Shown here piece after piece: positions 11,228 through 24,800 of a DNA stretch of 64,000 bases; the stretch's first letter is position 1, and each line of letters opens with the position of its first letter. The position numbers were made by a program, and so were the translations under genes. Below the pieces are notes generated by a model that saw only the letters and a program-made list of their open reading frames with translations, was not told the origin of the DNA and ran no database searches. The DNA comes from Unio delphinus (Eukaryota; Mollusca; Bivalvia; Unionida; Unionidae): NCBI GenBank assembly GCA_029339505.1, contig JAQISU010000210.1:17813501-17877500 (forward strand), in the 5' to 3' direction.

Positions 11228-11616
11228 TTAATGCTTTGGTGTTGAAGGTTCTGATACATTTACAGTTATCTTGGCTTGGTTGTCAGTTTCATTCACGCAG
11301 TGGATAGACGGGACAGCATCATCATTGAGCTTGACTCTCTTTGGTGCCCTGCCCTACCCGTATGCTCAACTTCAAATCTGTACCTAAATGGGAAACATTC
11401 TGGTGTGAAATGAGAGGAGCAGAGGGCAAAAAACGCAGTCGGACCATCCCAGTTTGCTCTTTTGATTTTTTGAAAATCGGTCCACCTACGACGTAGTGAT
11501 TGGTCATTCGGGAAGGAATGCATGGAAAACCCATCAGTATTTGTATTCCCACAATTTGCTGCAACACACCTGATCCCGCTGGCCTTGCTTGTACCTCCAC
11601 GATCTGCTCTTGGCAT
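11228..11616 (-). pseudogene. THAP zinc-finger coding region with a frameshift
   Basis: The ATG at 11616 starts MPRADRGGTSKASG, then a THAP C2CH finger: C-V-A-A-N-C, a 43-residue spacer with the W-x-D-F region, then C-S-S-H-F. THAP domains bind DNA and occur in transcription regulators and in P-element-like transposases. The open frame loses homology near 11365. A second frame from about 11344 to the TAA at 11228 encodes KRVKLNDDAVPSIH, the conserved THAP C-terminal A-V-P-x-I box. One net indel between 11344 and 11380 therefore breaks the domain, or an assembly error is present. Nothing beyond the THAP domain can be assigned. Confidence 0.75.
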
Positions 11617-11654
11617 GATTATGGTGATAAAATAACTACTATGGAACGACACAC

Positions 11655-12230
11655 ATGATTTGTTTATGTTTCGACAGAAACGGAAGTAAGGTGTGTGTTC
11701 ATAAAATGACGTCAGGCGATCTCTTATCTCCGGAAAAAAAACCGAGCGATAAAATCGGTCCAGGATGTGATATTTTCAAAGTAATAATATTTTGTATTTC
11801 TATTAAAAGATGAAGCATGCATATATTGTAGACTTATTTTGGATGTTGTTGGTTTGGTGTTTAACGCCATTGCTTGATGCTAGTTAGGATACACCTGGTG
11901 GCTAGTATATCTGGTGGCGGAAAATTCAAACGTTTCAGACTAGTGGCGAAATAACTCTGAGAAATTCGAGGTAAGAACTGAAAGTTATTTTCAGCTTTCT
12001 CATTTACCCACATTGGACAGATACAGTCTGGAAGCCAGGCGGACAGGGATAAGATGGTGGTGATCTGTAAAGACTAGAGATTTTGACTTCTTGGACACTT
12101 GGACCTTAAACAATTTCGGCATTTTATACAAGTATATATTTATCTGACATAGACCTTGTGCAAACAAGCTGACTTTCCCTGCATAATTGCTATTTTGAAA
12201 AATAGTTACGTAGTTGTATTTCGGCTTTAC
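11655..12230. promoter_or_regulatory. Possible divergent promoter interval
   Basis: The interval separates the minus-strand THAP start from the candidate plus-strand first exon. It contains a perfect CRE palindrome TGACGTCA at about 11707-11714. There is no TATA box in a convincing place. This is an inference from position and motif only. Confidence 0.3.
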
Positions 12231-12341
12231 GTTTGCTCTACTTTTTGCAGTCCTGGCCTTAACGTCGCCACTGTCTGAGGTTCACAACTCACTTCGTCTA
12301 GAATCAGCATGTTTGTATCCACAATTCCTTGAAAAGACAAG

Positions 12342-12414
12342 ATGGCTACTGCAAGTTCAAAACAGGCTACTTGCAGAATAGTCGAATATAGGACTTTGGA
12401 ACTAGAAACGAAAG
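12342..12414 (+). CDS. Candidate first coding exon, unknown gene
   Basis: In 'gacaagATGG' (good Kozak context) an ATG opens MATASSKQATCRIVEYRTLE and a few more residues, then a strong donor 'AAAG|gtatgt'. Upstream sequence 12231-12341 looks like a 5' UTR. No downstream exon was recognised in the window and the peptide matches no family I know. It could be a chance ORF, but the combination of Kozak context, codon-like composition and donor is suggestive. Confidence 0.35.
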
Positions 12415-12754
12415 GTATGTAATAAGTCATATATAACACAAAATAAAACAATTCTAACCCTTCAATACTTAAACATGATATTTCATAATGTATTAAACAC
12501 AGCTGGTTGAAATTATATACAGTATACAAAATTTCAAAAAGCCTAAATCTAGATTACATACTTATATTTGCTTTGTTACTTAAGGTCTAATATAAGTAAT
12601 GAAATCTTTCATCAAATTTCCACTAAACCCACAGCATAGCATTACCGATATAAACTAACAGAATGCGTAGGAAGCAACGGCCATTCAAAGTAGTGGTCCG
12701 ACTGGGTGAAAGGATGTAAACCTTTTAGTGATAGTTATTTTCCGTATAATGACA

Positions 12755-12960
12755 GCATATATCTATTTATTGTTTAGCTGTTTTATATTAAATATAATTT
12801 TCAAAAGTACTATGCGTAGTTTAAATAACAGTACCGGTATATAGCTAATTATTGTTTTAGCTGTCTTATATTAAATACCATTTTCAAAGGTACTATGCGT
12901 AGTTTAAATTACAGTATATATCTAATTATTGTTTTACCTGTATCATATTATCATATATCA
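12755..12960. repeat. ~82-bp tandem repeat, 2.5 copies
   Basis: The unit runs from 'attgttttagctgtcttata' to 'gtactatgcgtagtttaaat' and is repeated with about 10% divergence. Confidence 0.85.
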
Positions 12961-14095
12961 TATCAAAAATATTATCATGTTTGAAAGGTACTAATGGTAG
13001 TTTAATACCACATGATAATGAAGGAAAAATAAAAACACTGCCCTTGACTATGTGGATTTTGTATCATCAGTATTATTTTCAGTTTTTTCCCTCATATGAT
13101 AAAGTTACGATATTACTATTTCCTTTTAATCTACTGCATTATTTATAAAAAATTAAGACTCATTTCAGTAATGTTACACTTCGTAGGGGAAAACGTGCGA
13201 CAGATTATACCTTGTCGATCAAGTTTTGCGTGTTTAGGCTCTAATAAACCGTAACATAGAAAGAGTGAAAACAACAAGCTTTGTAAATTTAACAAATACT
13301 TTATTTCCTTGTGAAAATATTGTAAAAATGGAAATAGAACTTACAGTTTTAAGAATCAAATCCAAACGCAATCCAAGAATAATCCATAAAAGTCCATATA
13401 ATGAAATGTTCTAATAAATTCAAGTTGGAGCCCTGTTGGAAAAACCCAGATGGTAGAATATGACATATAATGTAGCCTGTACTTTGGTAATCTACAATTC
13501 TTTCTATTATAACAAAATATAATAATCCGGTATTGGAAATCCGAACAGAATTTTGATAAATATTCTTTGTCTAATAATTATTTATGAGCACATCAAATAT
13601 TTCAAGATATAGGAACTTATCCTTTTAAATTCCTAATGAACTTAAGGAAAATAATATCGACTCAAAAACTGGCTACAACAAAACAAAACTACTTAACGTC
13701 AAATGAAAAATACCCGAAACAAAATATATTTCGATAAAAAGAGATTATATCGTAAAATATTTCTCAGTTTCGAATAAACTCAACAAACTGAGAAATCGAT
13801 AGATAAATGAGGAGTCACATGATCGTGTTAATATCACATACTCCTAACATGACCCTGATGAGAAACAGTCATTTTATTTTAAGAATAAAATGATATTTAC
13901 TTCTTAATTCACAAATCCGACCTTGAACTTGACAACAAAAAATAATTAACATTATTTTAAATAAACAGTGTACGTGAGTGCGATTAACCCTGAATAAAGA
14001 TCAGGATATAGGTCAATACAAACAAATCGACAAATACGTGTTTTCATGGGGAACTTGTGTACCCTAGTATACATTCACTTATAATGTATAGCTGT
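12961..14095. other. No recognisable feature
   Basis: AT-rich non-coding sequence; no exon, RNA or repeat was recognised. Confidence 0.5.
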
Positions 14096-14214
14096 TTTGT
14101 GATAACATGATCCACTCTAATGGTAAACACAGGTAAAACCATCCATCCTAACGGTTAGGCATCGATAACATAACCAACGCTATTGGTTATCCATATATAA
14201 TACGAAATGCCTTA

Positions 14215-14263
<49 letters not shown>

Positions 14264-15165
14264 GTCCACATTAATGGTTAGATTCAGACACATATAATAT
14301 CATCGATCCTAATAGTTAGATTCATTCAGAAAAATAATATCATTCATCCTAATGATTATATTCAGACACAGATAACAGCATCCATCCTAATGGTTTGATT
14401 CAGACACAGAAAATAGCATCCATCCAGTGGTTAGATTCAGACACACGGATCATAGCATCCAACTTAATGGTTAGATTCAGACACAGATATAATAACATCA
14501 ATCCTAATGGTTAGATTCAGACACAGATATAATAACATCCATCCTAATGGTAAGATTCGGAAACAGCTAATAGCATTGATCATAATGGTTTGATTCAGAT
14601 ATACATATAATAGCATACATCATAATGTTTAGATTCAGACACACAGAACACAGCTTCCATCCTAATGGTTAGATTCAAGCACACAGATAATCGCATCCAT
14701 CATAATGGTTAGATTTAGACACAGAGTTAATAGAAACTCATCCTAATTGTTAGATACAGACACAAGATAATAACATCCATTATACTGGCTAGATTCAGGC
14801 ACAAATAATCGCCTCGATCCTAATGGTTCCATTCAGATAGATAGATAATAGCATCCATCCTAATGGTTAAATTCATACACAGATAATAGCATCTATTATA
14901 ACGGTTACTTTCAGACACATTTATAGCATCTATTATAACGGTTACATTCAGACACATTTATAGCATCTATTATAACGGTTACATTCAGACACATTTATAG
15001 CATTCATCCTAATGGTTAGATTCAGAAACACAGATAACAGCATCCATCCTAATATCATGGTTAGATTCATACACACAGATTATAGCATCCACCCTAATGG
15101 TTAGATTCAGACACATAGATAACAGCGTCCTTCCTATTGGTTAGATTCAGACACACCGATAAGGT
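14096..15165. repeat. ~38-bp minisatellite with (AT)n
   Basis: The unit 'atcctaatggttagattcag' + 'acacagataatagcatcc' is repeated about 26 times with marked divergence. An (AT)n run (14220-14260) interrupts it. Confidence 0.92.
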
Positions 15166-15704
15166 AAATTTTAAAATTGTTCATTTTTTAAAGTAGCTAG
15201 AAAAATAGTATCAAGATAAGTACGCATTGAGATTTACATTATCAAGCTATTAATTGTTCAAAATTATACACAAATTGTGTATACTTTGATACCGTAAATA
15301 TAGACAACAACAGCAAATGTATAATTTGTTCATGAAGTAGATACTGAATCCAATTATGTTTTCTATTTGAAAATATGATGACTTAACATTCAATGCCTAA
15401 TTAAATATACTTACAGCATGAAACAATATGATTCAATGAATCCAATTACGTAATCTATTTGAATATATGATGATGTATCATTCAATTCCTATTAAACTAT
15501 ACTTACAGCATGTAATAAACTGATTCAATGCTTCTTTTGGAAAGTATTCCTTTTTCATCTTACCGAAAATATCTCAAATATTGAAAGCACTAATATAAAG
15601 TACAAAAAGCTCGATTATCAAAGCGGTGTCTACATTCCGCCAAAATCGGGTTGGAATAATGAGCCTACCTTTTGTCCATATTTTCCATATCCACTCGGAA
15701 TCCG

Positions 15705-16010
15705 TACTCAAAAGACTGTTCAGTCTGATAATTCTAACAATGAGTGAAAAGTACTGCGTTCTGTGTCAAGACTGTAGTCTGATGTTTAAAAATGAGTGAA
15801 AATTGAACTGTGCCGTGTAAAGACTGTAGTATAATGTTTAAAAATGAGTGAAAATTACACTGTAATGTTTAAAAATGAGTGAAAAGTACTGTGTGTTGTG
15901 ACGACTGTAGTCTAATGTTTACAAATGAGTGAAAATTGCACTGTGCCGCGTGAAGACTGTAGTCTGATATTTTACAAATAAGCAAGAATTAGTGTTCTTT
16001 TTATAATGCT
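15705..16010. repeat. ~52-bp minisatellite
   Basis: Five or six copies of 'gtctgatgtttaaaaatgag' followed by 'tgaaaattgcactgtgccgt' and 'gtaaagactgta'. Confidence 0.9.
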
Positions 16011-16384
16011 CTGTTATCTGATATTTCAAAATATGAATAAAAATAATGTCTCCTACCAAAAAAACCTCGCTGTCCGATGTTTTTTTTTTTAAAACTGATG
16101 AAAATTACTGTGTGCCTGGTATTACAAGTCCTTGTTTCCAAAAACAAGAGAACATTACATTGTACACCGTGTTGGCATATGCTCAAAGTGAATTTGATTG
16201 ACGTAATAGTTTGATGTGTAAGACATATTTTTGAACATCATTGTGTATTTGACTTACTAAATAAGTCATTCAAAACGACTTGATACATTACATAAATGCA
16301 AAATAAGTCATTTCTTTCATACTCTCCAAGTATGATAAATAATATCTCAACAGATTTGCTCAAATGACTAAAATATTTACTTTC

Positions 16385-16840
16385 TGCAAGCGCATTTTAA
16401 AAATGCCTTCATATGCATGCGCTGTTTTGACATGTAATTTAAAACTGTGCGTAGTGTCCGTGACATGTAGTTTACAAATGTGCGTAGTGTCCGTGACATG
16501 TAGTTTAAAACTGTGCAGTGTCCATGACATGTAGTTTAGAACTAGTCCGTGACGTGTAATTTATAACTGTGTATAGTGTCCGTGACATGGAGTTTTTAAA
16601 TGTGCAGTATCCGTGACGTGGGCTTTAAAACTGTGCATACATTGTCCGTGACATGGGCTTTAGAACTGTAATAACAGTGTCCGTGACACGGGGTTTATAA
16701 TTGCGCATAGTGTACATTGGCCATTAAAACTGGGCATAGTGTCAGTGACATGGGGTTTAGAATTGGGCATAGTATCCGTGACATGGGCTTTAGAACTCTG
16801 CATACAGAGTCCGTGACATAGACTTTAGGCACTTGTATGT
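16385..16840. repeat. ~33-bp minisatellite
   Basis: About 13 copies of 'gtccgtgacatgtagtttaa' + 'aactgtgcatagt', increasingly divergent toward the 3' end. Confidence 0.9.
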
Positions 16841-17089
16841 CACATACCAAATTCTGTCACGCTGCCCGAAACTGTAAGCTTTGTACCTCCCATTGCATTG
16901 TATGCAGCTCCTGTTGATGATTTATAAAATTTTAATGATCATGTATCAGTGTATTTGTATCATTAGTATTTCCCCATCCAATAATAACCACTAGTTAATA
17001 TTTGGTTATATTCATAATAAGTAACGGTTATTAAATATTTGATGCATTATTATAACTAATTTATTGGGATTAGAAATTCCCTACCCCGA

Positions 17090-17868
17090 AAACAAGAAAG
17101 GTTGACGCTACTTATTTCAATGTAAACATTCTTGCAATCAGGGTTGACGCTTTTTATTTCAATGTTAACAGTCTTGCTATCAGGGTTGACGCTTTTTATT
17201 TCAATGTTAACAGTCTTGCTATCAGGGTTGACGCTTTTTATTTCATTGTTAATAGTCTTGCTATCAAGGTGGATGCTGCTGTCAATCTTACTATCAGCGT
17301 TAACGATGCTTATTTCAATAATAGCAATCATGTTCTCGTTGTTAAAGCTGCTTATTTCAATGCTATGCCGCTATGAGGGTTGAAACTGCATATTCCATTT
17401 TGTGTACAATCTTGCTATCAGGGTTAGCCTCCATTATTTTAATGTTCACCAGCTTCATGTGAGTGTTTAGGCTGCTTATTTGTATATTAACTATCTTGCA
17501 GTCAGATTTGAACTGCTTATCTGAATCGATTCTCGCTATCAGAGATGACGTTGCTAGTCTCAATCGATTCAATATATCAGGGTTGACGTTGATTATCTCA
17601 ATCGAATCTCGATATCAGACTTGACGTTGCCTGTCTCAACTGAATCTCGATATCAGGGTTGACGCTACTTGTCTCAATAACATCTCGATATCAGGGTTGA
17701 CACGGATTATTTCAATGCAATATCGTAATCAGGGATGACATTGCCTATTTCAATGCAATCTCGTAATCAGGGTTGACATTGCCTATTCAATGCAATCTCG
17801 TAATCAGGGTTGACACTGATTATTTCAATGTTAGCAATCTTGTTATCAGAGTTGACATTGCTTATGAC
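17090..17868. repeat. ~42-bp minisatellite
   Basis: About 19 copies of 'tatcagggttgacgcttttt' + 'atttcaatgttaacagtcttgc'. The last copy runs directly into the LINE remnant. ORFs across it are artefacts. Confidence 0.92.
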
Positions 17869-18823
17869 TCCCAAATATATAAATCTAGCCACCAAACTGA
17901 AGTTGATGCTACCATCCATGGCGCAGAGAGGTGCATTTCTGATGTTAAATCATGGATGACAAGTAACACGCTGCAGATGAATGATGATAAATCTGAATCC
18001 ATTCTGATCACAACACAAATACTCCCTCATTCACATCCTTTACCTCAAAGAATAAGTATTAGCAACACCAACGTTAAATTAGCAGTCAGTACGAAACCTG
18101 GGTGTTACTTTAGACAGTACTCTCACATTGCACCAACATATCTTGAATATATGCAAGTTCAAAACACAGCTGCCCGGATCATCCTTAGAGTACCACGATC
18201 AAAGCACACCTCGCCGTTTCTCTGTACACGACAATGGCTACCCATTCGATCCAGAATCAAACACAAAATCAGTTCTCTATGATACGTTTCACTGAAGGAC
18301 CCTAGTCCAACATACCTATCTGATCTCACTCATGTGTACACACCAGCGAGATACTTCATCTCTTCGTCTGACAATCGTAGACAGATTATTCCCACTATGA
18401 AAACAAAGTCCTATGGACAACATTCTTTTTCATATCAGGGTCCAGCAATGTGGAACAAATTGACTGCTGACACAAAAACACAGTGATTGCATTCAAGAGT
18501 GCTCTTAAAACACACCTTTTCAGACTGCAAGAGCAAACTTAAATACCTAATAATGTTCTCCTTCCTGAAAGAATTTCAGCATGCTTTTATGTTTACAAAT
18601 TTCAGTATGTTTGTCATTATATTATTATGTTATAGACCAGTTGTTCCCAAATTGAAAGTTATCGCCCCCTGGGGGGCGGTGCCCTGAAAAGGTTTGATCA
18701 AAGGCGTAATGCAGGGGACGGTTGGGGGCGGTGTCCTGAAAAAGTTTGGGAACCACAGTTATAGACGTTGTCATATGTTGTAAAGGGCTTAGAGCTTCTA
18801 TAGATTAGGCGCTATATTAAGTC

Positions 18824-18866
<43 letters not shown>
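17869..18866 (+). mobile_element. Dead CR1/L2-like LINE 3' remnant with (TTA)n tail
   Basis: The translation includes C-I-S-D-V-K-S-W-M-T-S-N-T-L-Q-M-N-D-D-K-S-E, the reverse-transcriptase block after the catalytic site, and then QWLPIRSRIKHKISSL. A further frame gives P-T-Y-L-S-D-L and G-P-A-M-W-N-K-L, typical of the C-terminus of CR1/L2-like elements. Stops and a deletion between the blocks make it non-functional. The 3' end is 'ggcgctatattaagtcctca' followed by (TTA)n, a usual LINE tail. A hAT-type MITE (18638-18758) has inserted just before the tail. Confidence 0.88.
18638..18758. mobile_element. 121-bp hAT-type MITE
   Basis: The ends are CAGTTGTTCCCAAA and, reverse-complemented, CTGTGGTTCCCAAA. 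It is flanked by a perfect 8-bp duplication TTATAGAC (18630-18637 and 18759-18766), the target-site length of hAT transposons. It is non-coding, with two short GC-rich 'ggggcggtg' repeats. It is younger than the LINE it interrupts. Confidence 0.92.
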
Positions 18867-18867
<1 letters not shown>

Positions 18868-21800
18868 AGTTAGGGATTATTTCTCTTTGGATTGATTATA
18901 TCCCGTGGATTGTTTTGCGGCTTATTTTTATGTTGTGCTGTTTTTCAACATAAAAATGTAGGAGGCATTTCATTCTAGGTTCGTGAAGATGTAACTAAAG
19001 AGAATACATATTAATGTATCCTTCATGTTAACCTTTGGTTAATTTCAAAATATGTCTGCATGTATATGTAATGCTAGGTTTAGATACAAACTGAGAGGAC
19101 CCATGTTTTTGTATTATTTAATATTCTAACAAAGTGCTCATTGGTATTTGATAAAACAGTATTCTGGAATTATTGTGATTTGATTATGTTAACTAAATTG
19201 CAAAAATGGGGTGTTTAGTTAAGTTTAACTGGCGAAATTGGGTAACAAAATATATGTGCTGACACCAAGATAAATAACAGTCGCGAGGTTACGTTATTTG
19301 TCTCACAACAAAGCAAAGCCTCATAGGGAGACATATAATGCGACCCCGCGATTAGATTTCTTTGCTTCGGTGCCAACACAAACATGCATTATATTAATTC
19401 CTGCAGATTATTGTTATAACTTTGATATTAAACATAATTTAATACTGAATTGACAATATTTGTTTAAAAGCAAAAAATAATATAAAAAAACATCGATGAT
19501 TTGTTCTGCTTATATGCATTGTTCCATAAAATGACTGTATATTTCATTTATCGTTATTTTGAATTTTACGTTATCAGGCCTATTGTTCACTTATACTTGA
19601 GACACTCTTCCTCAGAATTATTATAGATTTATGTAGTGTACTGGATTCAAAATTGAATGTACCACACTAGTTAATGCAAATGCAGTTTAAATCGTATTAA
19701 TGTATGAGCCAATGTGTCATGTTTTCTTCACAAAAACAGTCCCTACAATTGATTAAAAAAAGGAAATTTATAAAAATAGCCAATCTCATTTGCAGCAAAC
19801 GTGGTTGCAACTACACATATAAGAAATGCATGCTTGTCATATCGTGTGGAAAATTAGGGTGTTTATTTCAATAACAATACAATCTTAAACTAATGCCTGC
19901 ATCATTCTGGATGGCTAAGTATCATCGTGCAGTTCGTTACAAACCCCCGGTTCCAGCCATTGCATCCATAGTGGCTCATTTCAATCTGTTTCCCATACAG
20001 CGATAATTACGATTTTTAGAGTGAACGTTTTTTGTTTTTCATTTTATTTTATCGTAAAAAAGAATCGATGTAAAGTTAATTATGTTTTACATAATTTTAC
20101 CCTGTTACCTAATACCGAGAAATAAAATCGAAACCACATTACTGCGAACAAAGCAAAGTTTGCCCGAAAGAACTATATTGATTTTAAAACGTGCTTCATG
20201 AGCTGATATATGTATATACACACAATCATTTAAACTTTTGCATGTTGTTGCTATATTACTGTTGTTTGAGTTCTTATCTTGAAAGCATGCAGGTGTAGTT
20301 CATTTGCATTCAAACTTTTGACAAACACTGGATTGTAAGATTTTGCTGTTGCTATGATCAAGAAGATATATTATTGTTTCGAAGATTACTTCTTTTGACA
20401 CGTATGACACTTTTTGCCTGGTTTGCACTCGGTCCCCTTTGTGCACTTGTTTGTAAACTTGGCATATGAATAATCATTGTTTTACTAATCTGATATATGT
20501 TAAAGCATGAAAGATTCGAAAACATAGGTCAGTAGAGAAGACGTTTTAACTCTTTTGCGATTGATACTCACTTTGCATACAGCAAATAGAACAAAGTCGC
20601 TTTAAAAATAACCCATCTAGCTGGATTGGATCCTAGAGTATAGTTTCGATAGACACAACACATGGTACATGCATTATCACAATGGTAAGGAAGATCACGA
20701 CACACTACCACCTGTACTACATATTTGACGAGTAGTTTTAATAAGTGTCTTTATGAGATCTGTTCAATCACAGATTATAAACCGATTTCAAACAAACCTC
20801 TAACTGGATTATGATATTGATGTAAAGACAACATTTTTGCAGTGAATAGGAGAACAACGAAACAATACTGTAGGACATGGCAAAGTATAACGAAGCAAAG
20901 GAGCGGTCATATATTTATCTTCATCTTCATAATGGTTATCATAAATAAATTGAATGGCGCTGATATACAGTAATTCATCAGTGATGTTATTCTTGTTATC
21001 CTGTTCAAATTCCGATTTGCATATTTACAACGGCAAATAAATAATAAACAAAAATATATACTGAGTTTGCACACAAATGCGAATGGGTATGAGTTGTATA
21101 TGTATGATATGGTATCTTTGCCTATACCTTTTTAGTCTAAAGTACGTTTGTTTAGGTCATACTAAGTTATATCCTTAAATACTGGCTTATTCAGGATAGT
21201 GTATATGTGATTCAGCCTTGGTGCTAAAATATGTGAATTATTTATGTGAATGAAAAGAACAAAATACAAAATTAACTTTTGAACATATTATGCTTGGAAA
21301 GTATAAATAAAGTTAAATATTAATAAATTTGCAAAGGCAGCTATGTCAGACAGTATGTTTCTGATTCAACGTAACGGTTCCTAATGAAGCTGGCTTGGCC
21401 CATGCAGCAATAAACGCTCCTCAATCTATACCTCTCCTGATTTAACTATATGTAACAGCTGCAATTTGAGCATGTTATTGGGAATTAACTTTACTACAAG
21501 GGAAGTTGGTTACATAGTACCAGATATCGTACATTCAATATTAGATATTTTGGACGTGATGTAATTTAATACCATGCAGTGACTAATTTATATCGGTGTT
21601 TATATCTCTCAGCCGTCGGCCACGGAGATAACATTAAAATCGATTTTAACAGAGATATGGTCGTGATATATTTTCATTATTTCCTCGTTATTTGTCCGGG
21701 ACGAAAGCGTCACAATGGAAATTAATATTTACCGTACTATTTGCGAGCGGCGGTATAAACATGGTCCATTCCTTGGAGAGTGTATTCAGAACTAGAGACA

Positions 21801-24800
21801 TTAATCAAGTAGATACTCTGTATGATTTAATGTGCATGTTAAACTGTCCTGCAATCAATAATCTTTTATTTTAGGGTATTGTAACAATTGTGTGTGGGAA
21901 TACGTGGATTGTTCTCTAAAGAAGCTTTTTTCTATAGGGTGAAGAAGTGTTCATATCTTACGTAAACAAGGTCAATACCTTTAAATTCAGCCAGATAATG
22001 AGAGCTTGAGAACACACGATCGAACGCTGTGACGATCACGTGACAGAGACTGCCTGTGTTTTGTTTCTCTCATATGTTTAATTCTGCTCTGCAGTAATTG
22101 AAAATGTTACCTTTAAGAGCCTAACAATTGCCTCGTAAATGTTGCATTTAAATTCGTGTATGTCATCATTATGAATAGCATTCAGATAAAACACACAGTC
22201 AATCCATTGTTTTGCTACTTATTTCTATTAAAGGCAAATTTAGCTGATTGCATAAGCATCTAAATGAAACTAATTAATCAGTCAATATTTGGGATGCATC
22301 CATGAGCAATGCAAGGCTGAAAATATAGTTTGTTTATGCATTTATTTGTTTGTACTGTAGTTTATGAGTGTTTATTTTGTGTTTTAAATTAAGATTTTTT
22401 TGATCTAGAGAAGATTTTGTTGTTGAAAATGCACCTAACTGCATATTAATTTATTACAGAGACGCATCGTTTTAAATTTGTTAAAATTATATTAGGATTC
22501 AAAATAACAATCCCTGAACCAACTCTGTAAATTTGTAATTGACCTTTCTTGGGCTGCAAATATAGTGCGAAAATGACAATTGATTCCGTTCATTTAATAA
22601 GACGCATGGTAATGTTGTATACGATACTGGCCGTATCAGTTGAGAGATGCATATATAGGTTTTAGATGAATATGAAAGTAAGTATTTCTTGATTATTATC
22701 TTCAATAAAAAGTGTTTGATTACATTACAGTTATCACACATAGATATGATAACGCGTACATAGGGAATTCCTGCCTGGTCATTTGTTAGCTCTCAAGGCA
22801 TAATATTAGATAGTTTACTATTCTTCATCTTCCGACAAATGAAAAAAAAAAAAACATACAAAATAGTTTATGTCACTTTGTTGTATTCTAAAGTATGTCT
22901 TTGAGATGGTTTTTTATGTATTAAATAATCAAAATTGAAATGTGAATGTTCGTATAAATATACGTTTTAAAGATATAATTTGAGTTTTAATCGGACGCCT
23001 CTATTAGTGCCTGACAATCATAAATGTGATTCAAGGCGCCGGACAGGGTAGAAATAAATTGGACAATATACCCGATGTCCACTACAATCTGGGCGTCCAC
23101 AGCCATTATAATTTGTAATTCACTAACGCCTACTGGAGAATATTTCCTAGGTCCCAAAAGTCATGTCTGCTGATGTCCTGATTTGATTGTATGTAGAATG
23201 TGAAAAGTAATGTAATATAATATATCTAAAAGACAAGTTAAATTCACCTTCGAATGCATTAGTAACAAATTCTACTACAATGCATGTGTTAACGAGACAT
23301 GTTCATTTCATTGTTCGAACACAAGCACATGTAAGTACACATATTCAATATTTAAAGCATTATAATCCTGTAAAAGATATGGTTTTAAATTATCAAATCA
23401 TTTCAAAACCTCTTGTTTGGGAGTTAGATCATTATAGAGTGAATTTGCATTCACATCGACGTTTTCTTTTATCAGATATACATTATCAAAATCTTCCAAG
23501 TTTTTTATGTAGATATAATGAAATAGTTCAAACATTAAAGTAAATAGCGAATTTAGCCTTAAAATAGTATTTTATTTTTTTAATTTAACAATACAATAGG
23601 TTCCAGGCATAACGTCTATCTCCAGTACATTACTCAATTAGTTCCAAACCCACTGGCACCTTCCATCGTGCTGGTTATTTGAACAACCATAAAGAAATAT
23701 GATACGTTTTTTCTTTCACATTTTGTATTTCATTACAGGGTCAGATTCATTTTTCTTCCATTGTCTTATTAGCATTAACCGATATAGTCTCTTTAAAAAG
23801 TGTTAGTGGCTACCATAAATATATGATAACAATCGCTGTATCTCTCTACCTTGTAATTTGCATTCCCTTTCGGAGGCTCTTTTATTGGAATACTTATATA
23901 TGACTTCATGACTCATTTCCATAATACTAAGCCATGTATTCAAATACACGCATAAACCACTTATAGCTGGTTCTAATTTCTTGGTATTAACTACGTTATA
24001 TTCGACTTTATTACACATACAGCTAAACCGATTGACTCTGTTTCTCAGATTGAATGCAAAACATCACTGAACAGTAAATCAGGTATATATTTATCTTGGT
24101 TGTTTCTTTAGTCTTATAATATTATGCATTGACATATTAAGCTCGTACAATACCCACGTAAAAATAATTTGTTTTATTTCCTTGTATTCACATCTCTTTT
24201 TGTAAAAGCAATTGCGTTATTCAGATTGTTAGTACCTAATCAATGTTTGTTAGCATCCAAACAATGCTTCTTTCATAGGTGATTCAGTTTGATTACTTAT
24301 CACATAAAACTCTTCATTATTCCCAACACAGTAATTGTTTTGGTAGCATACTATCATTAATGAAGATTTTATTTGAGAAATAGCTTTATTATTTTCAAAG
24401 CCCACAACAATTAACATTTTGTCAGAAGTAACGAGACTTTGGCTTGCAGCAATGTATTCCATTTTTGAACAGCTTTAGACAAAAGACATTCATTTTCAAA
24501 TCAACATAAATGATGATGCGTAAGTAATATATTTATTTTCTTGTTTAACTTGCATATGTATATACGTCTTGTTAAGTAGCTCTATAACATTATAAGATAA
24601 GTTATGACCAAATGTGATTAAACAATATAGTGTGCTCAGTCTGAAATAAAATAATACGAAGAATGTTTGAAGTGCATCATTATCATCTGTTTAATGGTGT
24701 AGGCTGTGGTTACTGAGATACAAATAGTTGCTCAGATCACGATAGGTCCAAGGAGTTATATTAGTTATTAGATTAGAATTATATTTACATAGTAATGCCT

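Noticed and set aside
14096..15165. CRISPR array
   Set aside because: Spacing is regular, but the 'spacers' are part of the same diverged repeat; this is a minisatellite in eukaryotic DNA.
21692..21874. Possible signal-peptide exon
   Set aside because: There is no in-frame ATG before the hydrophobic segment and no domain recognised; too weak to list as a gene.
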